DNA from: Hydrogenophaga crocea
GTDB lineage: Bacteria; Pseudomonadota; Gammaproteobacteria; Burkholderiales; Burkholderiaceae_C
Assembly: GCF_011388215.1 (NCBI RefSeq)
Contig: NZ_CP049989.1
Location: 1,364,001-1,428,000 of the forward strand
Length of the DNA: 64,000 nt
Reading direction: 5' to 3'
Under the pieces are notes generated by a model that saw only the letters and a list, made by a program, of their open reading frames with translations, ran no database searches and was not told where the DNA came from. Shown here in pieces: positions 40,267-49,210 of this stretch (position 1 is its first letter; each line of letters begins with the position of its first letter). The position numbers were made by a program, and so were the translations under genes.

Positions 40267-41634
40267 ATGCGTGACCTGATGTTCGCCATCGCCATGCTGA
40301 TGGTGATCCCGCTGGCCATCGTGCGCCCCGTCAATGCCTACCTGGTGTGGGGCTGGACCGCGGTGCTGATCCCCACCAGCTACCTGTTCGGCTTCATGCA
40401 GGGCGCGCGGCTGAACTTCCTGTTCGCGATGATCGCGATCCTGCTGGTGCTGTTCCGGCGCGTCGACTGGTCGCTCTACAAGCCCAACCGCACGGTGTGG
40501 ATCTACCTGCTGCTGCTCACGCACGCGACCATCGCCTTCCTGCTGGGCTTCGACGGCAACAAGGACAACGGCACCTACTACGAGGTGCTGGCCAAGGTCA
40601 TGGTGTTCTGCCTGCTCATGCCCATGTTCATCCACCAGCGCCTGCACATCCACGCGATGGTGATGGTGATCGTGTTCGGCATGGGCATCCACGGCGTGCT
40701 CGACGGGCTCAAGACCCTGTCCTCGGGCGGCGCGCACAACATGTACGGCCCGCGCGGCAGCATGATCTACGACCGCAACCACCTCTCCACCGCGCTCGCG
40801 GTGGTGCTGCCGCTGGCGTATTTCCTCTACCAGTACGCCAGGCACCGGATCATGCGCATGGGCTTTCTCGCGGCCTTCGCGCTGATCGTGCTGGCCATCA
40901 TGGCGGGCGGCTCGCGCGGTGGCTTCATCGCGCTCGCCGTGGTGGGCTTCTGGCTCATCCTCACCTCGCGGCGGCGCTGGAGCACGCTGCTCATCGTGGC
41001 CACGCTGGGCAGCCTGCTGTTCGTGTTCGCGCCCGAGCGCTGGACCTCGCGCCTGTCCACCATCGAAACCGCCGACAGCGACGCCTCGTTCATGGGCCGC
41101 GTGGTGGCCTGGAAGATCAGCGCGGCGATCGCCGTGGACAACCCGGTGTTCGGCGGCGGCTTCCATGCCGTGCAGTACCAGCCGGTGTGGGACCGCTACA
41201 AGGACGCGCCGAGCCCGCTCGACTTCCTCAACATCGAGATCCCGCCGTTCAAGGCCAAGGCGGCCCACAGCATCTACTTCGAGGTCATGGGCGACCAGGG
41301 CTTCGTGGGGCTGCTGATCTTCCTCGGCATGTTAAGCCACGCCCTGTACAGTCGCGGCAGCATCAAACGCATGGCGCAGGAACTGGGACCGCGCTTCACC
41401 TGGGCGCGCGACCTCGGCGACATGCTGATGCTCTCCGTGCTGGCCTACATGACCGGCGGCGCCTCGGTCAGCGTGGCCTACCTCGAACTGATCTACATGG
41501 TGGTCATGTTGATGGAGATCCTGCGCGTGCATGTGCGTGATGCGCATGCCGCCGAGATGCGAGCCCGCAAGGTCCTGGCGACCGCCGAGCGCTCTGCCAG
41601 CCCCACTTCCGACAAGGCCGCCGCGGCCCACTGA
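40267..41634 (+). CDS. O-antigen-ligase-like protein of XrtA loci
   Basis: The 455-residue membrane protein has about ten helices and the Wzy_C/WaaL signature region. The large periplasmic loop has RVVAWKISAAIAVDNPVFGGGFHA and AKAAHSIYFEVMGDQGFVGL, where the His and Glu are typical. It resembles the 'O-glycosylation ligase, exosortase-A associated' family (TIGR03097 type), which may polymerise or ligate the glycan. ATG 40267 is preferred, with AGGGGG about five bases upstream. GTG 40261 is possible. Confidence 0.88.
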   Translation: MRDLMFAIAMLMVIPLAIVRPVNAYLVWGWTAVLIPTSYLFGFMQGARLNFLFAMIAILLVLFRRVDWSLYKPNRTVWIYLLLLTHATIAFLLGFDGNKDNGTYYEVLAKVMVFCLLMPMFIHQRLHIHAMVMVIVFGMGIHGVLDGLKTLSSGGAHNMYGPRGSMIYDRNHLSTALAVVLPLAYFLYQYARHRIMRMGFLAAFALIVLAIMAGGSRGGFIALAVVGFWLILTSRRRWSTLLIVATLGSLLFVFAPERWTSRLSTIETADSDASFMGRVVAWKISAAIAVDNPVFGGGFHAVQYQPVWDRYKDAPSPLDFLNIEIPPFKAKAAHSIYFEVMGDQGFVGLLIFLGMLSHALYSRGSIKRMAQELGPRFTWARDLGDMLMLSVLAYMTGGASVSVAYLELIYMVVMLMEILRVHVRDAHAAEMRARKVLATAERSASPTSDKAAAAH

Positions 41635-41637
41635 TAC

Positions 41638-42639
41638 ATGCCTTTGACTGAGCCGACCATCCCGCTCGATCAGCGCGCAACCGGGGGCCCCGCGCCCCTG
41701 GTGTCCGTGATCATGCCGGCGTGGAACGCGTTTCCCTGGATCGAGGAAGCCGTGGCGAGCGTGCTCACGCAGTCGTTCCGCGACCTCGAACTCATCGTCG
41801 TCAACGACGGCTCCACCGACGGCGACTACCGCCAGTTCGAACGCCGCGATCCGCGCGTGCGCGTGATCGAGGGCGAACGCGGCGGCGTGTCGCGGGCCCG
41901 CAACCTGGCCATGGCGGCCGCGCGCGGGCGCTACTTCGCCTTCATCGACGCCGACGACGTGTGGGTGCCGGGCAAGCTCGACGCCCAGGTGCGCTTCCTC
42001 GAAGCCAATCCCGACATCGACGTGGCCTACGGCGAGATCGCGCGCTGGGCCTGCCTGCCCGACGGCACCTACCCGCCCGCGAGCAGCTACTTTCCCTCGC
42101 TGCCCGCGGTGTACGAGGTCGACCCGGCGCGCCGTGGCTGGGGCTACACGCGCATCCTCATGGGCAGCCCGCTGGGCATGATCACGCCCGTGATGCGCCG
42201 CTCGCTCTACGAGAAGGTGGGCGAGTTCGACGTGCGCCTGTCGCGCGGCGAAGACTACGATTTCTGGCTGCGCTGCTCGCGCGAGGGCCGGCTGCAGCGC
42301 TTTCGCGCGGTGCTCGCGCTCTACCGCATGCGCCCCACCAGCGCCATGCACCAGATGGTCAAGGACAACCCGCTGGTGCAGGTGCTCGAATCGGCGCGCG
42401 AGCGCTTCGGCCTGGCCGACCCCGACGGGCGCGCCGTGACGCCGGCGCAGTTCCGCCGCCGCCTGGGCCGCTGCCACTTCGACCACGGCTACAACCACTT
42501 CTGGTCGGGCGACCCCGGTGTGGCCCACCGCGCCTTCGGGCGCGCGCTGCTGCACCGCTACCGCCCGGCGCGCTCGCTGGTGTACTGGGTGCTCTCGGGC
42601 TTCAAGCGGCTGCGCCACGGAGGCCCGCATGGCGGCTGA
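41638..42639 (+). CDS. Glycosyltransferase family 2
   Basis: The 333-residue GT-A transferase has VSVIMPAWNAFPWIEEAVASVL at the start, the nucleotide-binding VVNDGSTDG, and the metal-binding DADD motif (AFIDADDVWVPGKL). The acceptor-domain signature is SRGEDYDFWLRC (ED motif). The final ~80 residues are basic and may contact the membrane. Eleven bases overlap the next gene. Confidence 0.92.
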   Translation: MPLTEPTIPLDQRATGGPAPLVSVIMPAWNAFPWIEEAVASVLTQSFRDLELIVVNDGSTDGDYRQFERRDPRVRVIEGERGGVSRARNLAMAAARGRYFAFIDADDVWVPGKLDAQVRFLEANPDIDVAYGEIARWACLPDGTYPPASSYFPSLPAVYEVDPARRGWGYTRILMGSPLGMITPVMRRSLYEKVGEFDVRLSRGEDYDFWLRCSREGRLQRFRAVLALYRMRPTSAMHQMVKDNPLVQVLESARERFGLADPDGRAVTPAQFRRRLGRCHFDHGYNHFWSGDPGVAHRAFGRALLHRYRPARSLVYWVLSGFKRLRHGGPHGG

Positions 42640-43666
42640 GCGCCTTCGCACCGAGCGCGTGCGCATCGACCGCCTGGCGAGTGCCGACCGCGCCGCCTGG
42701 GACGGCCTGCTCGCCCAGGGGCACCAGTTTCCCGCGGCCTTCATGAGCGCCACCTACGCCGAGGCCGTGCACCGCACGGTGGGCCCGGTGCAGGTGCTGG
42801 TGGCGCGCGAGCAGGGCCGCGCGGTGGGCTTTCTGCCGCTGCAGCGACTGGCCGGCTGGCCTGGCCGCCTCGGGGTGCACGAGCCGCCCGGCGGGGTCAT
42901 GACCGACTACTTCGGCTGGGTCGCGCAAGCCGGCTTCGCACAGCCCTTCGCGAGCGCGTTGCGCCAGGCCGGCGTGCCCTGCGTGTACTTCACCCACCTC
43001 GACCAGCCGCAGCTCGACATGGGCATGCCCGGCGACCAGCCCAAGACCGGCCTGCGCACCAACTTCCGCGGCGGTGCCGAGGCCTACTGGGCCGAACTGC
43101 GCGAGCGCGACCGCAAGCTGGTGTCCGACACCGAACGGCGCACCAAGCGGCTGGAGCGCGAGCACGGCGAGATCCGCTTCGCGCTCGACGACCCCGATCC
43201 GCAGGGCGCGCTCGAACAGCTCATCGCGCTCAAGCTCGCGCAGTACGCGCGCACCGGGGTGCGGCGGCCGCCGCTGGGCGTGTCGGGCCACCGCGCACTG
43301 CTGCACGCGCTGTTGCCGTCCACCGATCCGCTGTGCCACGGCCGCATCAGCACGCTGCGCATCGGCGAGCGGCTGATCGCCGCGCACTTCGGCCTGCAGT
43401 GCCAGGATGTGCTGCACTTCTGGTTTCCGGTCTACGACGAGGCCTACGCGGCCTACTCGCCCGGCCGCATCCTGCTGCGCCACGTGATCCAGCACGGTGC
43501 ATCGGCGGGCATCGCCCTGATCGACCGCGGCGTGGGCGACTCGCCCGCCAAGCGCGACTTCGCCAACGAAGAGCACCGCTTCTACAAGGGCCTAGTGGGC
43601 GCCGGGCCGCGCGGTGCGCTGGCGCGCCAGGGCCTGCGCGCGGGCTGGCGTTTCGGTTGGGCCTGA
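42629..43666 (+). CDS. GNAT/FemAB-like acetyltransferase-type protein
   Basis: The 345-residue protein of two GNAT-like halves is related in layout to FemAB and to CelD-type cellulose-associated proteins. It has FMSATYAEAVHRTVGPVQVLVARE and GFLPLQRLAG in the first half. The second half has ERDRKLVSDTERRTKRLEREHGEIRF, followed by AYSPGRILLRHVIQHGASAGIALIDRGVGDSPAKRDF. The start is at ATG 42629, overlapping the GT2 gene. It may transfer an acyl or aminoacyl group to the polysaccharide, but the substrate is not known. It is the second protein of this kind in the operon (see 30747). Confidence 0.8.
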   Translation: MAAERLRTERVRIDRLASADRAAWDGLLAQGHQFPAAFMSATYAEAVHRTVGPVQVLVAREQGRAVGFLPLQRLAGWPGRLGVHEPPGGVMTDYFGWVAQAGFAQPFASALRQAGVPCVYFTHLDQPQLDMGMPGDQPKTGLRTNFRGGAEAYWAELRERDRKLVSDTERRTKRLEREHGEIRFALDDPDPQGALEQLIALKLAQYARTGVRRPPLGVSGHRALLHALLPSTDPLCHGRISTLRIGERLIAAHFGLQCQDVLHFWFPVYDEAYAAYSPGRILLRHVIQHGASAGIALIDRGVGDSPAKRDFANEEHRFYKGLVGAGPRGALARQGLRAGWRFGWA

Positions 43667-43691
43667 CACACACAACGAGGGGAGTGGCGCC

Positions 43692-45113
43692 ATGATGGAA
43701 GCGCTGGGATACGTGTTGCTGGCGCTGATCGGCCTGGGGCTGGCCGGACTGGCCCTGCTGGCCGCGGGGCTGGTGTGGCAGCGCATCGACCAGTACCGCT
43801 GGCGCACGCGCTTCGATGTGCGCCGCGACGCCGATCTGCCGCGCAGCGACCGGGTGGTGCGCACACAGGCCCTGAGCCTGGGGCCCGAGGGCCTGCAACT
43901 GCCCACGATCGACCAGCCCTTCGGCTCGGCCTTCCTCGAACTGCGCGTGCGCGCCACGGCCGCAGGCCTGCTCGCCGACCCCTGGATCGAGCTGGAGGGT
44001 GAGGGCGCGCGGGTGCGCCAGTACGTCGAACGCGGCGCGCGCGGTCGCCGCCTGGTCAATGCCACGGCGCTGCTGCGGGCCAACGGGGCCGCGCCGCGCT
44101 GGCGTCTGCGCACCGGCCTGCTTCATGTGGACGGCGCCGAGGCGGTGCTGCACCTGCTCGCGCCCTCGACCGTGGCCGACCCCGACGCGCGCACGCTCGT
44201 GATCGCGCCGCACCCCGACGACGCCGAGCTCGCGGCCTGGAGCCTGGTGTCGCGCCGCCAGACCTGGGTCGTCACGGTCACGCAGGGCGACGCCGGGCCC
44301 AACGCCTATGGCACGCACTTCGACGACCCGGTCGAGTCCTACCGCACCAAGGCCGGCATCCGCGTGTGGGACAGCCTGAACATCGTGCGCATGGCCGGCG
44401 TGCGGCTCGATCGCATCGCCAACCTCGGCTACTTCGACGGCACCCTGGCCGCCATGCAGCGTGGCGGCGGCCCGGTGCAGGCCGAGTTCCTGCAGGAGAG
44501 CGATCCCGGCGTGCGCCGCCACAACCCGATCGCGCCGCAGCGCACGCCCGCCGAGGCCACCTGGCAGGGCCTGGTCGACGACATCGCCGCGCTGCTGCGC
44601 GAGGTGCGCCCGCAGCGCATCGCCGTGCCGCACCCGCAGCTCGACCCGCACCCCGACCACCGCTGCTCCACGCTGGCCACGCTGCAGGCCCTGCAGCAGG
44701 TGGGACTGCGCGAGGGCGAGCTCTGGCTCTACACCAACCACCTGGGCTACACCAAGACCCATCCCGTGGGGCCCAACGACGGCGAGATCGGCCTGCCGCA
44801 CGGGCTGCCCGAAGGCACCCTGTTCGACAGCGTGGTGTCGGTGCCCATGGACGCGCGCACGCGTTTCCTCAAGCGGCTCGCGGTCGAGGCCCAGCACGAC
44901 CTGCAGGCCACGCCGCCGGTGGCCATGCCCACGCTCGCGCAGCGCGCCGTGGGCCTGCTGCGCACGCTCTACCGCAGCACGGTGGTGGCCGACATCGGTT
45001 TCATCCGCCGCGCGCCACGGCCGAACGAATTGTTCTACGTGCTCGCCTACGATCGCGCGGGCGAACTCGCCGCGCGCATCGACCTGCAGGACAGCGACGC
45101 CGGCGCGGCCTGA
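43692..45113 (+). CDS. PIG-L family deacetylase with N-terminal membrane anchor
   Basis: The 473-residue protein has one N-terminal helix (~5-28) and then ~140 residues of an unassigned beta-rich region. The PIG-L/LmbE domain follows, with the metal motif HPDDAE (His174-Pro-Asp-Asp-Ala-Glu) and the distal H-P-D-H set in LDPHPDHRCS. Such enzymes remove acetyl groups from GlcNAc-linked molecules. The two start Met codons at 43692/43695 are in frame, and the first was used. It is the last gene of the rightward operon, and its stop is 13 bases from the convergent flippase gene. Confidence 0.85.
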   Translation: MMEALGYVLLALIGLGLAGLALLAAGLVWQRIDQYRWRTRFDVRRDADLPRSDRVVRTQALSLGPEGLQLPTIDQPFGSAFLELRVRATAAGLLADPWIELEGEGARVRQYVERGARGRRLVNATALLRANGAAPRWRLRTGLLHVDGAEAVLHLLAPSTVADPDARTLVIAPHPDDAELAAWSLVSRRQTWVVTVTQGDAGPNAYGTHFDDPVESYRTKAGIRVWDSLNIVRMAGVRLDRIANLGYFDGTLAAMQRGGGPVQAEFLQESDPGVRRHNPIAPQRTPAEATWQGLVDDIAALLREVRPQRIAVPHPQLDPHPDHRCSTLATLQALQQVGLREGELWLYTNHLGYTKTHPVGPNDGEIGLPHGLPEGTLFDSVVSVPMDARTRFLKRLAVEAQHDLQATPPVAMPTLAQRAVGLLRTLYRSTVVADIGFIRRAPRPNELFYVLAYDRAGELAARIDLQDSDAGAA

Positions 45114-45126
45114 GGCCGCGGGCCGT

Positions 45127-46566
45127 TCAGGCCTTGGGCGCCTTGCGCCGCGCCAGCATCGCCGTCACCTCCACGCCCAGCGGCAGCCGCAGCGCCACCG
45201 TGGCCGCGACCCACACCGCGAGCGAAGGCAGGCCGAGCGCCACGATGTGCAGCAGCGGCGGCATGGGCGGCAGCAGCCATTCGACCAGCAGCGCGGCGGC
45301 GACCGTGAGCGCGGTCATCAACAGCACCGGCAGCACCGAGCGCAGCCACTGCCTCACGCCGATGTGCAGGAAACGCCGGTTCACCCACACCACCACGGGC
45401 AGCGCAATGAACTGGCCGAGCATGAGCGACTGTGCGAACCGCGCCAGCGTGCCATCGAACAGCCACCAGGCCACGCCCACCTTGATGGCAATGAGCGCTG
45501 CCATCGGCAGGCCCGCCAGGTAGGGCTTGCCGATGCCCGTGAGCGCGGGCTGGGTGAAGAAGAACAGCACGCCCATGCCGGTGGCCACGCACAGCCAGGG
45601 AATGGCCGCGGCGCTCGGCAGCCATTGGGCGCCGTAGAGGAACAGCACGATCGGCTCGGCCAGGATGGCGGTGAGCGCGAGCGCGGGCAGCAGCAGCGTG
45701 GCCAGGTACGAGGTGATCTTGCACACCTCGGCCGCGAGGTCTTCGTTGCGGTGGTGCAGGCGCGCGAGGTAGGGCAGGGCGAAGTAGTTCACCGCAGGCA
45801 TGAGCGCGCTGCTCGCGATGTTCACCGTGGAATTGGCGCGGCTGAACAGGCCCACCGCGGCGGGCGTGCTCAGGCGGCCCAGCATGACGTCGGGGATCGC
45901 GTTGTCGAGCGCGCGCAGCGACGAGGTCATGATGGTGCCGACGCCGAAATTGGCGATGTGCGACCAGCCCTTGAGGCTCGGGATGATGGGCGCACGGTCG
46001 AGCGAGACCCAGCGGATCGCCACGCAGTGCGCCAGGATGTGGATCAGGTTGGCCCAGGCCATGGTCATGTAGCCCGCGCCCTGCCAGGCCAGCACGACCG
46101 AAGCCGTGATGTAGACCGCGAGCGAGGCCAGGCCGGCCTTGGCGGTGCGCACCACCTCGAGGTTGCGCACCAGGATCGCGCCCGGGATGGCGCCGAACGG
46201 GATGAAGACGAAGCCCAGCGCGAGCACCTCCACCACGCGCTCCACGCGCGGCTCGCCGAAAAAGCCCGCCCAGTGCGACGAGCCGAGGTAGAGCAGCAGC
46301 GCCACCGACCACGAGGTGAACATCACCACGCCCAGCGCCGAGCGGATGGCCTCGGGCGTGAGCTCTTTCTGGCGCTTGATGAACGAGCTCACGCCGAAGT
46401 CGCGGAAGATGTGCGCGATCGCCACCAGGATCGCGCTCATCGAGTACACGCCGATGTCGTCGGGCGTGAGCAGGCGCGCGAGCACGATGCTGAGCGCGAA
46501 ATGCCCCACGGTCTCTGCGTTGCTCGCAATGAGCTGGATGCCGAACTTCTTGCGGACTGAACTCAC
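45127..46566 (-). CDS. Oligosaccharide flippase (Wzx/MOP family)
   Basis: The 479-residue protein has about 12-14 membrane helices of the polysaccharide-transporter type, beginning VSSVRKKFGIQLIASNAETVGHFALSIVLARLLTPDDIG. It would flip lipid-linked repeat units to the periplasm. The start is a GTG at 46566, where the family-like sequence begins. The longer open frame is antisense to the PPTase and other genes. It lies 32 bases after the PPTase gene on the same strand and is likely co-transcribed with it. It converges with the PIG-L gene. Confidence 0.88.
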   Translation of the reverse strand: MSSVRKKFGIQLIASNAETVGHFALSIVLARLLTPDDIGVYSMSAILVAIAHIFRDFGVSSFIKRQKELTPEAIRSALGVVMFTSWSVALLLYLGSSHWAGFFGEPRVERVVEVLALGFVFIPFGAIPGAILVRNLEVVRTAKAGLASLAVYITASVVLAWQGAGYMTMAWANLIHILAHCVAIRWVSLDRAPIIPSLKGWSHIANFGVGTIMTSSLRALDNAIPDVMLGRLSTPAAVGLFSRANSTVNIASSALMPAVNYFALPYLARLHHRNEDLAAEVCKITSYLATLLLPALALTAILAEPIVLFLYGAQWLPSAAAIPWLCVATGMGVLFFFTQPALTGIGKPYLAGLPMAALIAIKVGVAWWLFDGTLARFAQSLMLGQFIALPVVVWVNRRFLHIGVRQWLRSVLPVLLMTALTVAAALLVEWLLPPMPPLLHIVALGLPSLAVWVAATVALRLPLGVEVTAMLARRKAPKA

Positions 46567-46598
46567 GTTGGGGTTTCCGGTGGGGTGTTGGGGCAGGG

Positions 46599-47282
46599 TC
46601 AGCAGCGCGTGGCCACGGCCACCAGCAGGCCGCCGGGCGCCGTGTGGCTGGACAGCAGCACCGGCAGCGTGCCGGCGTCGGTGGGCACGGGCACTTCGCG
46701 CGTATCGGTTTCCAGGCCCGCGTGCAGTGCCTTGAGGTCGATCGCGAGGCCGGTGCCCACGGCCTTGAGGCAGGCTTCCTTGCGCGTCCACACGCGCAGA
46801 AAGGCCGACTCGCGCTGCACGCCCTGCAGCGCCTGGTAGCCCGCGATTTCCGCGGGGGTGAAATTCATCGCGGCCAGCGCATCGATGTCGGGCCAGCCGC
46901 GCTCGCCTTCGATGTCCACGCCGACCTCGGCCTCGTCGCAGAGCACCACCAGGCTGTGGTCTTCGTGGTGGCTCATGTTGAAGTGCGGCGCGGGCGCGGC
47001 GAGCGCCGCGGTGTCGAGCTCGGGCTTGTCGTGCAGGCCCAGGCGCAGCGGCACGGCCGGCCCGGGCAGGCCCAGGCGCTCGCCGAGCACCGCGCGCAGC
47101 GCGCGGCGGCGGTGCACGTAGCGCACGCGATCGCGCTGAAAACGCAGCCGCAGCACGCGCGCGCGCTCGGCCGGACTCAGCCAGGGGTCGTCGGCGGGGG
47201 CGCCTTCGGTGGCGCGGGGGTGGTGGAAGAGCCAGGCCTGAAGGCGGACCGGATGGTTCAGGACCAGCGCAATGCGGGGCAT
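46599..47282 (-). CDS. 4'-phosphopantetheinyl transferase (Sfp type)
   Basis: The 227-residue enzyme attaches the phosphopantetheine arm to carrier-protein serines. Motifs are VGVDIEGERGWPD (metal-binding D-x-E) and WTRKEACLKAVGTGL. The N-terminal half has FQRDRVRYVHRRRALRAVLGERLGL and NMSHHEDHSLV. With five PCP domains nearby (four in the NRPS and one at the right edge), it is the obvious activating enzyme. ATG 47282 was chosen because the frame upstream is antisense to the divergent gene. Confidence 0.9.
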   Translation of the reverse strand: MPRIALVLNHPVRLQAWLFHHPRATEGAPADDPWLSPAERARVLRLRFQRDRVRYVHRRRALRAVLGERLGLPGPAVPLRLGLHDKPELDTAALAAPAPHFNMSHHEDHSLVVLCDEAEVGVDIEGERGWPDIDALAAMNFTPAEIAGYQALQGVQRESAFLRVWTRKEACLKAVGTGLAIDLKALHAGLETDTREVPVPTDAGTLPVLLSSHTAPGGLLVAVATRC

Positions 47283-47468
47283 GGATCGGTGGGGGCGGCG
47301 TCGGATGAAAGGGCGCCCGCGCTGGGCCATCGGGAGCTGCCCGCATTGTGTGGCAAAGGCAACGCCGCGCGCGCGGCGCAATTGTTGTGCGCCATTGAAA
47401 AGCACACAATCGAACGCACACATCAATGCACACACGGGCCACAACGGGCCCGCACCTGGAGGCGAAGC
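47283..47468. promoter_or_regulatory. Divergent intergenic region
   Basis: The 186-base spacer between the PPTase/flippase unit and the JmjC-like gene is A/T-richer than its surroundings near 47380-47440. It contains a 14-base palindrome, GCCGCGCGCGCGGC (47364-47377). An imperfect inverted repeat, ATTGTTGTGC / GCACACAAT (47381-47390 and 47402-47410), is also present. Promoters for both directions are expected here, but I could not assign -35/-10 pairs. Confidence 0.35.
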
Positions 47469-48332
47469 ATGCTGCAATGTTTCGGGCAGGGGGTGAATGC
47501 ACAGTGGCTGGACCACCAGCCCTTCCGCTTCGAGCACCGGCTCCTGGGGCATCCCGCGCTCTCGATGGAGAACCTCGCTCGGGTGATACCGCGCCTGCCG
47601 CAAGGGCAGGTGATGTATTCCACCCGGCTGCTCGCCACCGACGACAACTTCGAGAAAACCTTCCGGCAGCGGCCGATCGACCGCAGCATCGAGGAAACCA
47701 TCGAAACGCTGCGCACGTCGGACTCCTACATCATGGTGAATTCGCCGCAGGTCGACGAATCCTTCCGTGAGCTGTACGAGGCGCTGATCGGTGACGTCGA
47801 AACCCTGATGCGCGAGCGCGGCGTGGGCGTGAAGGCGGTCACGCCCAAGCTCTATCTTTTCATCGCTTCGCCCAACAGCGTCACGCCCTTCCACATCGAC
47901 CGGTACTCGACCTTTCTGCTGCAGTTCCAGGGCAGCAAGCAGGTCACGGTGTCCATGCCCTTCGACGAGCGCGTGGTCACCGATGCCGACTGCGAAAACT
48001 ATGTGTCGTACGTGAGCACGAAGCTGCCCTGGGGCCCCGAAAAAGACCGCTATTCCACCACCTTCGATTTCGAGCCCGGGCAGGCGATCCACATCCCCTT
48101 CGTCTCGGGCCACCACGTGCGCAACGGGCCGGGCGAGGTGTCGGTCTCGATGTCCATCATCTTCAACACCGCGCAAACCATGATGTGGCGCGAAACGCTG
48201 AACTTCAACCAGCGCATGCGCAAGTGGCTCGGCCCGGTGGGCATCGCGCCCGGCCACGTGGGCCGCTCGCCCTTGCGCGACGGCTGCAAGGCCGCGCTGT
48301 GGCACCAGTGGGCGCGGCTGCGCGGCTACTGA
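47469..48332 (+). CDS. JmjC/cupin-like protein (possible Fe(II)/2-oxoglutarate oxygenase)
   Basis: The 287-residue protein has the double-stranded beta-helix features of cupin_8/JmjC-like proteins. It has a likely HxD at His142-x-Asp144 (PFHIDRYSTFLLQF), a SKQVTV strand that would hold the 2-oxoglutarate Lys, and a distal His in SGHHVRNG (residue 215 or 216). An oxygenase of this type could hydroxylate a carrier-bound amino acid. This is inference, and some relatives are listed as regulators. It lies between the two leftward units and faces right. ATG 47469 has GGAGG (47458-47462) upstream. Confidence 0.7.
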   Translation: MLQCFGQGVNAQWLDHQPFRFEHRLLGHPALSMENLARVIPRLPQGQVMYSTRLLATDDNFEKTFRQRPIDRSIEETIETLRTSDSYIMVNSPQVDESFRELYEALIGDVETLMRERGVGVKAVTPKLYLFIASPNSVTPFHIDRYSTFLLQFQGSKQVTVSMPFDERVVTDADCENYVSYVSTKLPWGPEKDRYSTTFDFEPGQAIHIPFVSGHHVRNGPGEVSVSMSIIFNTAQTMMWRETLNFNQRMRKWLGPVGIAPGHVGRSPLRDGCKAALWHQWARLRGY

Positions 48333-48355
48333 GACCGGCGCCCGTTCGGGCGGAT

Positions 48356-49210
48356 TCAAGCGGGCGTGGCGCCCGCCGCCGCGAGTTCGGCGGCCCAGCC
48401 GCCCAGGCGTTCGATCACGAGCCGCTGCGCCGCGAGCGAGGTGGCGGTGTGGTCGATCTCGGGCACGTAGTCGCAGCGCACACGGTGCACGAAGTCGTGC
48501 TGGGCGAAGGCGTCGCGCAACTGCTCGGGGTAGTTGTAGGTCCAGAGCAGGCTGCCCGTGTACATGAAATACACCGAGGTGCCGCGGTCCACGAGCGACT
48601 GGATCGCGCGCGCGAAGGCCTCGGGCGGCGGGGCGTTGTCGCCCGCGTCCGCTTTGCCGGCCGGCACGGCGTCCGAACCGAGCAGGCCACGCGCGCCGCG
48701 TTCGATGGCCGAGCGCGTCCACGACAGCAGGGTGCGCGTCGGGTCGGCCGCGAGCTGGCGCTGCAGGCGCACGGTGTGGGTGCGCGGCGTGGGGTACACG
48801 TAGCCGTCGAGCATCCACAGGCCTTTCACGCGCGGGTCTTCCAGGGCCGTGGCCAGGCCGTTGTGCGCGCCCGAGCAGATGCCCGCGATGGCGAAGCTGT
48901 CCACCGAACAGATTTTTTGCAGGTGGTCCATGGCCTGGCGCAGGTCGTGCACCACCTGTTGCTGGAAGGGCGCGGCGTCGGCCGGCGTGCGGCTGTCGCC
49001 CACGCCCGAGAGATCGAGCCGCAGGCAGGGGTGGCCCTGGCGCGCCAGCGCACGCGCGAGCTTCACGTGCAGGCGGTGCGGGCCGATGCGGTGCACCACG
49101 CCCGCATTGGGCAGGATGAAGGCGGGCCCGCGCGGGGTGGTCGAGGCGGGCAGGGTCAGCGTGCCGATCAGGTGGCGGTCGCTGCCGAAACCGAGCGGGA
49201 CTTCCTTCAT
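48356..49210 (-). CDS. Alpha/beta hydrolase with Cys nucleophile elbow (type-1 partner)
   Basis: The 284-residue alpha/beta-hydrolase fold protein has an ILPNAGVVHRIGPHRLHVKLARAL start, oxyanion-type LDLSGVGDS, and a nucleophile elbow G-I-C-S-G-A where Cys replaces Ser. A catalytic His is likely in EIDHTAT near residue 255. It resembles the exosortase-A-associated hydrolase 1 type, which I recall as similar in position and length. It shares its layout with the gene at 61529. It overlaps the upstream partner by four bases (ATGA). Confidence 0.8.
   Translation of the reverse strand: MKEVPLGFGSDRHLIGTLTLPASTTPRGPAFILPNAGVVHRIGPHRLHVKLARALARQGHPCLRLDLSGVGDSRTPADAAPFQQQVVHDLRQAMDHLQKICSVDSFAIAGICSGAHNGLATALEDPRVKGLWMLDGYVYPTPRTHTVRLQRQLAADPTRTLLSWTRSAIERGARGLLGSDAVPAGKADAGDNAPPPEAFARAIQSLVDRGTSVYFMYTGSLLWTYNYPEQLRDAFAQHDFVHRVRCDYVPEIDHTATSLAAQRLVIERLGGWAAELAAAGATPA

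Noticed and set aside
48339..48352. CGCCCG-TT-CGGGCG hairpin between the JmjC-like gene and the hydrolase gene as a terminator
   Set aside because: There is no run of T on either side, so it is not supported as an intrinsic terminator.
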